From Macrostomum hystrix (Eukaryota > Platyhelminthes > Macrostomidae): a stretch of 64,000 nt of DNA. The stretch covers positions 9,301,001 through 9,365,000 of the forward strand of contig CATNEN010000007.1 of assembly GCA_950097015.1 (NCBI GenBank). Reading direction: 5' to 3'. Both the position numbers and the translations under genes were made by a program. Positions 21,850 to 33,785 of this stretch are shown here, one piece after another; position 1 is the stretch's first letter, and the number at the start of each line of letters is the position of its first letter. The notes below the pieces were generated by a model. The model was not told where the DNA came from. It ran no database searches and saw only the letters and a list, made by a program, of their open reading frames with translations.

Positions 21850-22290
21850 GTGCGCTGTAGCCAGGTATACCTGCACGTCAAAACGCGCGCTGTTTCATGT
21901 TTCACTCCGTCAGCTTTGCTCGGGGCGCGCGCGTCCGAGAAGAGCAGGTCGATCGTCCCTGTCCACTCATGCGCGGTCCCTGCGGAGTCCACAGAAGTAC
22001 ATCCTGCAGCGGCTCAGGGCAGTCCTGATCACGTGCCCAGCCAGCCGCAGGCGCCGCTGTCTCAGAAGGTCAGAAGGACGCGTCAGTCGCGCTCTCTTGT
22101 ACAGTGAGCCAGTCGCCTCGCTTCCTGGGCTGCGGCGGGTGCCAAACGCTGAGCGAAGCAGGGCCGCATGTGTCGCGTTGAGCTGCCCCTCGAGCGCCTC
22201 CGTCAGAGTCCAGGTCACCGCATTATAGAGCAGCACGGTCTCAATGACCGCCTGGATCGTTGCATTACATATTTTTATTGGGAACAACAA
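21850..22290 (-). pseudogene. LINE polymerase C-terminal fragment
   Basis: The minus-strand frame has the usual C-terminal part of a non-LTR retrotransposon protein: QAVIETVLLYNAVTWTLTEA, then H-x-x-LLRSAFG and LLRQRRLRLAGHVIR. These match the YGxExWTL and RRxRWLGHVxR blocks after the reverse transcriptase. No polymerase core lies upstream. It abuts the mariner scrap in opposite orientation, so this is a small graveyard of nested elements. Confidence 0.75.
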
Positions 22291-23589
22291 ACATGATGCT
22301 CCAATTAAGTTATTATAATTGAATAATAAGTCCGACTACTGCAGTGTTGTTGTTACTAAACCATATAGACATTTGCTTTGCTTATATTGTGTGTGGGGTA
22401 ACACAATCCATAAGTAGTACATGTAAAGGCAATTGATTATTGAATAATTTGTAACTTTTAAAACGACGCCGAAAACAATCGCTTGTATGGTACATTGATG
22501 CACATAATATGCTTAAAATATCATGATACCATTTCACCGCATCATGATATTTGAGCTCTTTTTGGCTGCAGTATTTGTGATGTATTCCGTCTAAATTGTA
22601 TATATATATACGTTTTTAACGTTTAATATTTTTAATTTACGTTTAATTAACATATAAACGTGTTTAATAGTTCTGATCATGTAATTTGATTTATTTTACA
22701 AAGTATAACAAAATCAAATGTTAGGATCATCTATATTAGAAACTGACTTGTTTATATATATTTAAATATAATTATAATAAAGTACGCAAAAAGACAGGGT
22801 TACATTCTTAAATTTTCAACTCAGAAAATTTTAGCGTTTCTAAAATTCAACATCATTAAGTTTTAAGTTTTAAAGTGTCCACAGTGCCAAAGGGAAACAG
22901 ACGACTATATATTCATAACTAATAAGCATAAGGAATAGAATAATGAAAATGAAAGGACTGATGTAATATATATAGCTTCCTTTAATAGGTCTTTAATAGG
23001 CCTTTAATAGATCAATAGTTTAGCATAGGCTCGAATTTTTTCCCGGTATATATATATATTTATTTTACCATAAAAAATTTTGTGGTTCATGATTTTATGC
23101 GTATTTTCAAGAAGCCGCCTCATAACTTTTATACAACTATTGTTTACAGAAATGGCAGTTTACAGTACAGCATTTAAGACTGAATTTTTATGATAAAAAG
23201 AACTATATCAATTGTAGCGTGCAGCGTAAAGTGCATGTGCGTCTTAATATCTGCTTAAAAACGTAGCAATATTGCAGTGCGAATTGGTTGATCCATAACT
23301 AAATATTACTTAATTTTATGCAGATTTATAAGTATATTGAACTACTTTTTTATTACATACATGAAAAATATTACATATACCTTACATATATTCATTTATA
23401 TAACCTTTAGAAAGTTAACATATAACTTGACTTATAACTGTGAACTGAATTTTTTGCTTTACGATTCAAGTACGCTCGTATATCGGTTATTTTCGGTTGA
23501 CTAATACATAAAATAAGATGAATTCAACTAAAGACAGCGTTTCACAATTTCTGAATATCCCTGAAATAATGTCATCAGCATAGGTCCGG
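22291..23589. other. AT-rich spacer before the anoctamin gene
   Basis: Very AT-rich, with (TA)n runs at about 22601 and 23048. No coding signal was found. Confidence 0.55.
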
Positions 23590-26500
23590 ATGAAATTTTC
23601 ATTGATTGATTTCAGCGCCGCAGCTGCACGCCCAATGCAAGAGTTGCAGGAGGTGCCAAGTCCGGCTGCCACTGACGCTGTCAACGAGGACAAGAGTCGG
23701 CAAGCCAGCGAGTTCCAGGCCGATCTCGTGCTGGCCTTTGGCGCATCAACAGAACCTGAGCGGCTGGCGGACCAGCAGACACTACTGGCCAAGCTGGCCA
23801 AGCTCGGCGTCGCCATTCAGCAGCACCCGCCGCCAGCCGCTGCCAGTCTGGTTGTTACCGCCGCCGGAGGTGCCGCTGCCACCTCCGGCTTCGTGCTGGT
23901 GCGAGCGCCGTTTCACCTACTGGCCACGCAGGCTGAAGCCAGCCGGTTGGAGATGCCGCTGGCACAGCAGCTGGAGGTCGACCCAGACGAGGCCGCATCC
24001 GAAGCCTCCTCAGCCAGGTCCATCAGTTGCCTGAAGACATTCGCCAGTGCGCCTGTGGCGGACTGCGACAAGGCACAAGATCGGTTGTTCTCGGCGCCGT
24101 TTCAGCTGACTCGCCTGGAGCTGTTCCTGAACTCGGCCGACCAGGAGAACTTCTTTTCGCCAGCTCAGCGCTCGCTAATCGCCTATGAAGCTCTGGCGCA
24201 GCAGCCGGAGTTCTCGCGCTGCTTAGCCACAGGTGAGGCTCGCTATTTAGATTTGAGGACGATTGAATGAAACTGCAGTTGGACTTACAGAGGCATATTA
24301 AGATTTTTCAAAGAATTATTTCCGATAAAGATTACAAAGAAAAAAGTCTGCTCAAAACATGATGAAATGGTTCGAAATTCCGAAATGCTGAACCTTTTCA
24401 GGAGCCCTGGCGGACTGCTATCCCATGCACTCGGATCCCGAGCGAGACGTTCTGCTGCGCACCTGGGCAAGCGCCCGGCACTTGTGGCGGCTCCAGCCGT
24501 TGCAGCTCGTGCGGCGCTACCTTGGCGAGAAGGTCGCCATGTACTTCGCCTGGCTCGGCTTCTACAACAAATGGATGGTGCCGCTTGCTTTGCTCGGCTG
24601 CTTGGCTTTTCTGTACGGACTGGCAACTGTTGCCGGGGACGACACTGCTGACGAGGTTTGCCGCGACGCGCGAATCGCCGACTTGCCACTGTGTCCGGCC
24701 TGCGACCGGGCCTGCGACTTCACGCGGCTGGGCCAGAGCTGCCTCTACTCCCGCCTGGTGCGCCTCTTTGACAACGAAGCCACCGTACTGCTGTCCGTGC
24801 TGACTGCCCTGTGGGCCGCCTGCCTCCTGGATTTCTGGCGGCGCCGGCAGGCCGAGCTGCAGCGTTGCTGGGAAGTGGCCGACCTGCGCCTGGAGCCCGC
24901 ACCCAGGCCGGAGTTCGTGCGCCGAGTCTTACTGAAGATGCTGAAGCACTCCAGGGCCGCAGAGGCAGACGGCAATGCAGCCAGCAATGCAGAGAGGGAG
25001 CTCGACGCCGAGGCGGATCCAGAGAGCCGGCGTCTGCTGCATGAGGGTCTGCCGCGGAGCAAGCAGGCTCCCCGGGTGTGCCTGAGCGCGGCCACCGTAG
25101 TGTTCATGCTGTGCCTGGTGCTGGCGGTGGTTGTTGGCATCATCGTGTACCGGCTGTGCATCCTGGCGGTGAGCTGTTGAAGGAGAGGAGACTATGTTTG
25201 ATTCAACCTGCTGACTCCCGAGTACGCACTCGGCGTGTTAAAGAGAAACCATGAGAAAGCCAGTGTGCTCTGCGGCATGGGCCGTGCCTGTACTTATCAG
25301 TCTGCGACTGCTTCAGAGTCGGGACGATGAGAAAAAATGTTGATTAACAGGTCGACAGTCGCCAAACGAAGCATCCCTATCATATGCGAATGATGACTTT
25401 GTTACGATCATGTCGCTCGCATTTTCAATTTGCGTATTTCTGTTTTCATACAATGAACTATATTACATTATGCACTTCTCTTCAGCAGCTTCTCTGACAA
25501 TCCCGAATCCCACTGTCGGCAGGTGCTGACCTCCCTGGACACGCTGCCCACCAGTCGCGCGCGCATCATCACTTCGCTGACCGCAGCCGTCCTGAATATG
25601 GTGTGCATCTTGTCGCTGAACATTCTCTACCGAAAGCTGGCGCTGCGCCTCACCGAGTTGGAGCTGCGGCGCACCGACGCCGGCTACGAAAACTCGTACA
25701 CTGTGAAGGTCTACTGCTTCCAGTTCGTCAACAACTACGCCTCCGTGTTCTACATCGCATTCTTCAAGGGCCAGTTCCACGGCCGGCCGGGCCATTATGC
25801 CCGGCTGTGGCTGGACGCCAGGCCGGAGGAGTGCGACCCGGCTGGCTGCATGGTGAGACCGCCGCCTCACATCTGGGCCCAGGGCTGACGGCGGGTGAAG
25901 AGAACAGGGGGTAGGGAGGGTGCGAGTGGGGGAGAGACTGCAGATAGACAGAGAATATGATATATTCGGACCCTAGGTACAAAAGGCATACCACGAATTT
26001 CTGGCAGGTGGAGCTGGTGATCCAGATGCTGGTGGTATTCGTTGTCAAACAGCTGCTGAACACGGCCACGGAGATGGGTCTGCCGACTATTAAGCGTCTC
26101 ATTGTTCAGCGGCTGCGGGCGCGTCGCCAGCTGACAGTGGAGGAAGCGGTAGCGGCGGCCAAGCAGCCGCAGTGGGAGGCGGACTGGACCTTGGCGCCTA
26201 CGGGCCGCCTGCAGCTGTTCGAGGAGTACCTGGAGATGGTGCTGCAGTTCGGCTTCCTCACACTATTCATGGCCGCCATGCCGCTGGCGCCGCTGTTCGC
26301 TCTGCTCAACAATGTGCTGGTGAGCTCGGCATTTCTTTGTGAACTCTTACCTCTTACTTGCATGAATTTATCATTTCACGTATTATTTTATATGTTCAAT
26401 AATAAAAATTATTTCTTATCAACACCCTACTGCAAGTAGGCCATAGACTAAACTGATGGCTGTGTTATTTCTAAAGGCTTAGTAAGATAGGAGTTCATGC

Positions 26501-27186
26501 ACAGAGAATAAGTGTGCCGTTGCACCGGGGATTGTCATCTGACTGCTCCCTCTCTCCTCAGCAGTGGTTTGGTCAGCAGCCATCTTGCCAGCAGAGATCA
26601 GGCCATAGACAATACAAACCCACAGGAGCTCCGTCTGGACGCCTGGAAGATGCTGCGCCTGATGCGCCGGCCACTGGCCAGACGCGCCAGCGACATCGGT
26701 GCTTGGGAGCAGATCCTGGCCAGCCTCGGCGCCTTCTCGCTCGTCACCAACGCCGTGGTGGTCGGCTTCACCTCCGAACAGGTGCCGCGCCTTGTCTACC
26801 GCCTGACAGCCAGCAACGGCAGCTTCGATGGCTACATCGAGTGGCGCCTTTCCAGCTTCAACACGGCCGATTTCGAGGCCGCCTCCCAGGTGGCCAACTC
26901 TAGCCTGGCCGTCTGCTACTACCGCGACTTCCGGCAGCCAGAATGGCCGTACAACTTTCGGCCGGATTACTGGCACGTCCTGGCAGCCCGCTTGGCCTTC
27001 GTGCTGGTGTTTGAGCACCTGGTGCTGGCCCTGCGCGCCCTGGTGCTGTGGCTCGTGCCCAGCGTGCCGCCCGGGGTGCGGCGCGACGTGCGGCGCGAGC
27101 GGCGCTTTCTGCGCCAGGCGCTGTTTCGACAGCTCGAGGAGGATGCCGAGGAAGAGGCCGGCGGGGAGGCGGTGGCGCTTGTCTGA
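23590..27186 (+). CDS. Anoctamin (TMEM16) calcium-activated channel/scramblase
   Basis: Five exons: 23590-24232, 24402-25168, 25523-25852, 26008-26319 and 26626-27186. All joins are GT-AG and in phase, giving about 870 residues from the first ATG (856 from the ATG at 23632). Order: Ala-rich cytoplasmic N-terminal domain; LRTWASARHLWRLQPLQLVR and YLGEKVAMYFAWLGFYNKWM leading into helix 1; a Cys-rich first extracellular loop; then the conserved ten-helix core. FVNNYASVFYIAFFKGQFHG and DARPEECDPAGCM mark the middle. The six calcium ligands of TMEM16A appear to be kept: N and E in KQLLNTATEMG, two E in EEYLEMVLQFGFLTLF, and E and D in ELRLDAWKM. The protein should therefore be calcium-regulated. 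Whether it conducts ions or scrambles lipids cannot be read from the sequence. An acceptor-like TTTCAG at 23615 lies between the two ATGs, so the one at 23632 may be the real start. Confidence 0.93.
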
Positions 27187-27411
27187 GCTGCACGAACTGC
27201 TGGCTGAGGCAAGGATGTCTGAATGTTTTTCTGGGAGAAGTGCACATAATTTTTCTCAGTTTATGCTAACTTGCATGATGGTGTGGGCTTCGATGACGCA
27301 ACACTTGAGGAAAACTGCTGATGGAAGACTTTGAGAGATCGCGCGCAGAACTATCATCTGGTCGGTCGAGTGTTGCGTCTTCGTAGCTCGTATGGATAGT
27401 TATTCGCATGG
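27187..27411. other. 3' flank of the anoctamin gene
   Basis: Short unique stretch between the anoctamin stop codon and a family B SINE. The nearest AATAAA (about 27664) lies inside that SINE. Confidence 0.4.
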
Positions 27412-27765
27412 CCCTAATAATAATAATTGCAGCAGGGCTGCGCGCAATGGCATCATTTGAGGAGGCAAATCTGCCCATTTCGCGGACTCCTGAGCACACA
27501 AGCACACAGATACTGTACGCAGGCACACGCTCACACAGGTTTGTACATCTGCCCTGACTTTATCATCGTCAGGCAGTGTACACTTTCACTGTGCCTTGGA
27601 GGTTGGCCCACAAGGGCGTAAATTGCACAAGTCCTCAAGCCTTCTCTCCGCGGCTACGCCCCAAATAAATGTGGCCTCGCCGTGTAATCGAGCTTAGGGA
27701 CCGTGGTGCGAGAGGCAAACGCGTTAACCGCTCTGCCACCGACCCCCTTTCGCGTGGCCTTGGCT
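27412..27765 (-). mobile_element. tRNA-derived SINE, family B, near full length
   Basis: Read on the minus strand, the head is GGTGGCAGAGCGGTTAACGC (box A) with a degenerate box B in AAGCTCGATTAC. It is followed by a GGCGAGGCCACATTTATTTG body, a GT/CA-rich middle, and an end of AGCCCTGCTGCAATTATTATT. The same head is at 37490-37560, and both head and end are at 59755-60012, which defines one family with a (TAA)n tail. Confidence 0.8.
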
Positions 27766-28610
27766 ACAATGATTTTGATTTTGTCCTAATAAAAGCTTTG
27801 CACAAGTTTCACTTTTCTTATATTCACCAGGGCTTTTGCATCGAGATGCTCTTTCGAATTTTTTACTTTGACACATCGAAATTCCTGCCCATTCGAAATC
27901 TCGTAAATGGAATCTTTCTAGATTGCCAGCTGTTAGCCTTTTTAGTAAACTTTTTATTGCAGCTCTCAATGCTTAAAAGTTCCATGATATGCCTTTCCAA
28001 GTACAATTCTTAACCATTTTTGGTTTCTTTGCGAAGCCTCAGTTTAACTGCTCTCATTGCGAATTTTTATCAACTTACGAATATATAGGCACTCTTTACC
28101 AAATACGCATATTAATTTTGATAACCTTGATTATATCGAGTACTTAAATGCCATGTGCTGCTAACAGGCAACTCAGCTGTCCGTGCTTTGCCATGTCGAA
28201 TTCTACTTTTTTTACTCGTAAATACACCAAAAGGCGAGGTTTTATTACTTCACATCAAGGATGCTCATTCGCTTTCAAGGCCTTTATATAAATCAAGTTA
28301 AGAGGGCAGGTGAGGTAACAAGGTCCAGTTGAAGCAGTTATAATCAAAAGCCTTCTTAAATGACGCTTCTTAAAATAATTAATTTAATGAAAAAATTGGA
28401 AGCCGCAGGCGGTCAATGTTCTGAAACAGCGGTTAAAACGAAATCACTTACAAAAAACTGGTCAGATAGCACCGATCAATGCCAAAATAGAATGGAAGTT
28501 TTCTCAAAGCAAACAGCGAATTGTGTTGCAGCACCAGCAGCTCTGCGCAGGAGCAGAGCGACACAATATAAACAAATATAAGTTCACAGTAAAATGCAAA
28601 ATAGCATCTG
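27766..28610. other. Intergenic, nothing recognised
   Basis: AT-rich sequence with short open frames only. Confidence 0.45.
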
Positions 28611-28611
28611 C

Positions 28612-29212
28612 GGGGGACTGCGGGACTGCGGAGAGAGCGGAGGAGAGGGGACTGCGGAGAGAGCGGAGGAGAGGGGACTGCGGAGAGAGCGGAGGAGAGG
28701 GGACTGCGGAGAGAGCGGAGGAGAGGGGACTGCGGAGAGAGCGGGGGAGAGGGGACTGCGGGCAGAGCGGGGGAGAGGGGACTGCGGAGAGAGCGGGGGA
28801 GCGGGGACTGCGGGGAGAGGGGACTGTGGGGAGAGGGGACTGCGGCGAGAGGGGACTGTGGGGAGAGGGGACTGCGGCGAGAGGGGACTGCGGGAGAGGG
28901 GACTGCAGGGAGAGGGGACTGCGGGGAGAGAGGACTGCGGCGAGAGGGGACTGCGGGGAGAGGGGACTGCGGGGAGAGGGGACTGCGGGGAGAGGGGACT
29001 GCGGGGAGAGGGGACTGCGGAGAGAGCGGGGGAGGGGGAGAGGGGACTGCAGAGAGAGCGGGGGAGAGGGGACTGTGGAGAGAGCGGGGGAGAGGGGAGT
29101 GCAGAGAGAGCAGGGGAGAGGGGACTGCGGAGAGAGCGGGGGGAGAGGGGACTGCGGGCAGAGCGGGGGAGAGGGGACTGCAGAGAGCGGAAGAGAGGAG
29201 ACTGTGAAGAGA
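28612..29212 (+). repeat. Purine-rich G-tract minisatellite
   Basis: About 600 bases of tandem units of two lengths: about 26 bases (GGGACTGCGGAGAGAGCGGA plus GGAGA) and a shorter form of about 16-18 bases (GGGGACTGCGGGGAGA). The plus strand is almost free of pyrimidines apart from ACTG. Runs of three or four G recur every few bases, so G-quadruplex or triplex (H-DNA) structure is plausible. Open frames on both strands across it are artefacts of the repeat. Confidence 0.95.
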
Positions 29213-29417
29213 GAGAGCATAATTATTGTCAAAGCATCAGATTATAAAGTAAGCAATAAAAGCTCAGAAAAGGAGCATAAAGCAGCTGGTTGAAATTTTC
29301 AGTGTGTATGTTAGCTGTAATCAATGTTAAGGAATGTGCCAAGCGAAATAAAACTCAGATAGTACTCGCAGTAGTCTCAGTGTAAAAGGCAGTTAAATTG
29401 GCAGAAAATCAGCCCAA

Positions 29418-29849
29418 TCAGACGCCAGTCGTTGCGACAGCGGCGGCGTAATTCGGCGGCAGCACTTCGTCATCTTCAGGCCCGCCGACATCACCTCCGC
29501 TGGGGACAGCTACACCGACAATCTCGCTGTAGGATGGCGGCAGGTAGCTGGGGTGCAGCTGGGATACGTGCGGCGCCGACAGCTCCGTCTGCGCCCGCTG
29601 GTTGGCAAAGCGGCTCTGCCGTTCGCTCATGCGGGCCTGGTAGGTGCGCTCGGCAAAGATCACATGACTGTACAGGTGGCCGGTCAGGTCCGGCTGGAAG
29701 TCGCTGGGCAAGGCTCGCGGCGGCCGCTGGTGGTGACGCCGCCAAGCGAAGCGGGAGCCGAGGCAGAAGCAGGTGAGGCAAACGATGATGCCGATCACGG
29801 CCAGGCAGAGCAGCACAGCGAATAGCGCGTAGGTCCATTCTAACGACAT
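29418..29849 (-). CDS. Small single-pass membrane protein with two PPxY motifs
   Basis: The reading frame from the ATG at 29849 gives 143 residues: a five-residue start (MSLEW), then a strong transmembrane segment with four Cys (ALFAVLLCLAVIGIIVCLTC), then a basic stop-transfer stretch (RFAWRRHHQRPPR). A short N-terminus followed by positive charges predicts an N-out, C-in orientation. The cytoplasmic tail ends with LPPSYSEIV and LPPNYAAAV, two PPxY motifs that in other proteins bind the WW domains of Nedd4-type ubiquitin ligases. The open frame extends 5' of this ATG to an acceptor (CCTTTCAG) near 29902, so a 5' UTR exon or a longer N-terminus is possible. I cannot name the family; Nedd4-adaptor-like proteins with this layout are the nearest comparison. 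Confidence 0.65.
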   Translation of the reverse strand: MSLEWTYALFAVLLCLAVIGIIVCLTCFCLGSRFAWRRHHQRPPRALPSDFQPDLTGHLYSHVIFAERTYQARMSERQSRFANQRAQTELSAPHVSQLHPSYLPPSYSEIVGVAVPSGGDVGGPEDDEVLPPNYAAAVATTGV

Positions 29850-29901
29850 GGGACCGGGGGCGGCGAGGCGCTGGCTGCTCCTACGGCTGCTCACCTGGGC
29901 G

Positions 29902-30300
29902 CTGAAAGGAAGTGAGGCAGGCCTGCGCTGGAGACCGATGAGCTCGCGGTGGGGGGCGGGGACAGTTGCGCAATCTGCGCAAATATGAGTGCCGAGCCCG
30001 AAAGCATAAGTACGGGCTCTGGGCTCAAAGATTTATCATGTGGACGCAGCCTAATGGGAATAATGGGGCCAATGCTCGGCATTGGTTGTAGCCCCAATAG
30101 AGCTCGCAGCCCGTAGTATGAGCATCGGACTAATGACCGAGAGGTCGGGAGTTCGATTCTCGATTCCCAGAGAAACCAAATTGTCCATTGTCCTATTTGT
30201 CCACGGCTCACAAGTAAAAGGCCTTAAGACATTGGTATTAAAACAAAATACACAAACTACGCATGATTTATTCGACATAAAAACATAACAAATGTTTAGA
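29902..30300. other. Spacer with a SINE-like tRNA head
   Basis: At about 30105-30172 (+), a tRNA-like sequence has box B GGGAGTTCGATTC and an anticodon-arm-like ACTAATGACCGA. The anticodon stem does not pair properly and the acceptor stem is missing, so it is a SINE head rather than a tRNA gene. The rest is unique sequence. Confidence 0.5.
30267..30272 (-). terminator. Polyadenylation signal of the MTRES1-like gene
   Basis: TTTATT on the plus strand is AATAAA on the minus strand, about 125 bases past the stop codon of the MTRES1-like gene. Confidence 0.5.
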
Positions 30301-30395
30301 TAATACAATAACAAACACGCAATTGCTCAGAGAAGATCCACAGTGCAGGTTAGCAAAGCTGCAAATGATTGCATTGCAGGACCAGCAGCCAGCTG

Positions 30396-31383
30396 CTAGG
30401 CCAGGCGCAGCAGGAAGGGCTGGCGCCAGCAGCGAAGCACAATCCTGTAACTGCCATTTGGCAGCACCCGGCCGTGCAGCAGGCGCACCTGCTTCACCAT
30501 GGCCAGGTTGTCCTGCCAGCTGGTTGCTATGGCAACTGAGTCGCCGATGGCGCAGGCGGTGCCCTTCTTCAGCGTCTTCTGCCCGTTGATGTACATGTGG
30601 CCCTGCAGGCACAGCTGGTCAACCCGGCTCTTAGAGAGGCCGGTGCCGAGGCTGGCCAGCTTGGCAGCGCGGAGACTCTTGCAGGTGAAAGCCTGCACCT
30701 GGCGGCGGGGTTGGACAGCTTGTCATGGATTTTATCTAGTCTATTTTATTTTGATTCGATTTTAATTCTCCTAGGCACTTAGAGATTGCAACCCTGTGGT
30801 TGGAGCTTCTGACCTACACTTAGTTCCCTAGGTGTGTTGTGGTGGCCTTCACATTGCACGGACTGAACAGCTGTATGCAGCCTTCGGTCATTGCGTTGCT
30901 GCGGCTGTCTGGGCCAACTGGGATAGGTGCTAGTTCAGATCTCTAAAATATTTCTATACATCTATCTATTTATATCTATTTGTATCGAATCCCATTTTCC
31001 TGTCTCTCAAATTACAGTTCCCATATTTCTGATATTCGCCAAGCTCCAACCTTGAATTTGTCGCATAGGCTGACATCTTCCGCATAATAGGGATCACTAA
31101 GCTCGTCGAATTCCTCATCGTCCTCGTATTCATCTTCATCGTCATCAGAATCTTCGTCATCATCTCGGCCCTTAGCCGAGTGCGGCGAGTGCTTGGACTT
31201 CAACCGGCGCTGCTGCGGTAGCGGCGGCTGCAGACGATCGACTTTGGCAGACAAAGCTGAGAAAGTCCGGAGTGGCTGCAGCAGCGACAGAGGACGCCGA
31301 TGAGCCGCTAGCACTGCGCCATAGGCGACCTGGCGGGCACCAGCTGCCAGAGATGGCAGCAGGCGGGTACAACGAGTGCACAG
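30396..31383 (-). CDS. MTRES1-like mitochondrial S4-domain RNA-binding protein
   Basis: Two exons, 31383-31051 and 30698-30396, join in phase 0 at FK|VQAFTCKSLR; the donor GTTGGA is weak. The protein has about 211 residues. The C-terminal half is an S4 RNA-binding domain (GLSKSRVDQLCLQGHMYING, KTLKKGTA, GDSVAI) ending in YRIVLRCWRQ, matching human MTRES1/C6orf203, which protects mitochondrial transcription. The N-terminus is Arg/Leu-rich without acids, as in a mitochondrial presequence, and is followed by an acidic linker (about 15 Asp/Glu). Exon 1 has no usable ATG: the frame is open from an acceptor (CATTTCAG, ending at 31384) and an in-frame stop lies further up. Either a distant first exon exists or a trans-spliced leader supplies the AUG. 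Joined in phase 0, the first residues would be LCTRCTRLLPSLAAGARQ. Confidence 0.8.
30785..30945 (+). mobile_element. tRNA-derived SINE, family A, in the MTRES1-like intron
   Basis: Head remnant GCAACCCTGTGGTTGGAGCT, then the family A tail with CACGGACTGAACAGCTGTAT, GCAGCCTTCGGTC, TTGCTGCGGCTGTCTGGGCC and AACTGGGATAGGTGC. It lies antisense within the intron 30699-31050. Confidence 0.7.
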
Positions 31384-33785
31384 CTGAAATGGTGGCAGTT
31401 GGTATTAGATGCTGACAGGATTAACCCTGAATTCAGCTGATTGATTGCTTGCACTAGTTGTTAACATACAATAAATGCCTATAAATATCCCATATCAGAA
31501 CATCAAAACATTATGTTTAAACTGCTTAAAAATAGTAATATACAATCATCCAATGATATTGTAAGGCTAGAGATTAGCTAGAGATTTATCAGATTAGGAG
31601 GTATTGTAAATCTATATTTAGAAACTATCAACCTGACTGAAGCTCTGATTTTTTGCTTACAATGCCTTAATACAAGCCATATAAATTTGTACTACTAATG
31701 AGTTAAACAAAATTTTTGAAATAATAAACAAAACATTTAAATGTTTATCATATTGATACTAGAATCATTATAGTATAAAATAATGACACTTTCAGTTAAG
31801 CTCAGTGTCATTAAATATATTTATAAAATATATAAAAAATGTAATTAGGCCTACTTAAAAAGTGAATTTCCATATAGTATCACCTAACCAAAATGTATAT
31901 CAGAAGCAACTTAGCTACATTTTCTTAATATAATTGTTAGGGTTAGTGTAAGCCAATTAGCAAGCCAGTTTTTTATAAAGAATTGAAATTATTTCAATCA
32001 AATAGTAACCAAGATACTGATGCAAACTAGGATCCTAATCCAATATATATATCTAGGAAAAGGTATTAAGTTGATTTTGACTTTGCAGACTATATTAAGT
32101 AGCTAGAACAACATTTTAGCATTGGGCTAGTTGTTTTATAGCTACAATTATTTATGTGAAAATAGTTTTATCCTATTTCCTTTCATTAAGTTATCATTTC
32201 TTATTGCAGAGCAGTCACATATATGGGCCTATATATATTGTGCCAACCTCCATGAGGTTGATCCTACATTATTTAGACCATATTAAATTGGGGCTAGGGG
32301 CTCAAAGTCAAAACCTATTGCAGCTTGAGGATTGAGGGCTAACCTCCAAGAAGAGTAGCCTAGTAGTGTACACCACCTGAAGATAAGAAATTCAGAGCAA
32401 ATAACTCATGTGATAATGAGTGTTGGGCTGTTGGCCTGCATAAAGTAGGGCCTATCTGATGAATATGGGTGTGTGTGCATGCATGTTTGTGCTCAAGATT
32501 CAGCAGAATAGCAGAATTGCCTCCTTTATTTCTAGAGTTTCTGGCTGCCGCTGCAGGTCTACTCTCACCAATGATGTGATAATTATTTCCTGAGTATTGT
32601 ATCTTATTTAGTTATTATGTGTCTTAATAATATTAATATCGTTGTCACAAATTAAAATATGCTATAATAGCCATTATACCTTCTATGTATTCTTAAATCA
32701 TTCAAGCTCAATAGTATATAATATCATTTCATTTTATCCTTATTGTGAAAAATACATGCTACGACTAAAAGTACTGACGCGATGTGCAATGTAAATGTAA
32801 AATGTACAAGCTTTTTATTTCCTTCAATAGTAAATTAGGAATGAAAAAAACGAGTTTTTGAGAGTAAGAATAATACTTGACATATTGTTATATAGGATGC
32901 GGTGAACTCATTACTATCGCATGAACATGTTTTAAACTTTCATTTTAGCCCGTTTATTCTAGAGTCGTCGAATCTTTGAAACATGTAAATTCAAATTCAA
33001 GAAATCTAAAGCTGCTCGAGCTATGAAATAAAATAAAATATAATTATAATTAGGCCTAAGACTTTTTACTTGTCTCAGTCCATATTATTGGCAGCTGATA
33101 AATCATATTTACGTTTGTTATTGTTATAAAATGTGTGTACTAACATTAAAGTTGTACAATATAAGCCCGTGAAGCACTGTAACTCTATGCGATATTTTTT
33201 TCACCTGTTCTTTAAAATTATAAATAGGAAAGTACCTGGCTTATTCCCAACACTCGGTAGAAAGCAACTCTGTGGTACTCTAAAATAAATAATATAGATG
33301 ACTGTGCCAGTTTTGACTGCCATATCCCGGCTACTCATCAGCAAAGCCCACTCTCTTTTTTTCTTTTCTTTTTCTGTACCTCGACCGAAAGCTAGGGCAC
33401 CCACGTCTTTGTTATAGTGCGGCAGTTGATGCCCTCATGATACAGACAACGTTAATGCGAAAGCGCATATATTTCTGAGATTAGTAATTTTTTAATTACT
33501 TTAACTGACGCTGAAGAAGAGGTCCTTTACGCGCTGGTCATATACGCAGCTTCGCTGCTTGTGTCGTTAGGAGGAATTCTAGTGCGCTTTAAAAGAACTT
33601 TTGTTAGTTGACTTTTTTAAATGCTCAAAGTATTACGTCATGTAATATTTATAGTAACTTTTCGACTTAATAAAGTACTAAATATTGCTAACAAACAATG
33701 CAAAGTCATCTATTCTTATGTAGCCACGGCCCTATAGTTTAATTGATTCGCGTTTTACGAGGATTAAAAGTCAGTTCGCTGGTTT
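31384..33785. other. AT-rich spacer
   Basis: A long stretch with no coding potential. TAGGCCTA-type palindromes occur near 31848 and 33052. A first exon of the MTRES1-like gene could lie here but none was recognised. Confidence 0.5.

Noticed and set aside
23590-23631. ATG at 23590 as the certain start of anoctamin
   Set aside because: An acceptor-like TTTCAG follows it, so the ATG at 23632 is equally likely; not asserted.
28504-29293. Pro/Ser-rich or Gly/Arg-rich repeat proteins
   Set aside because: Frames are open in several registers across a purine minisatellite; no start context, splice sites or conserved domain.
30105-30172. tRNA gene
   Set aside because: Box B is good but the anticodon stem mispairs and no acceptor stem is present; it reads as a SINE head.
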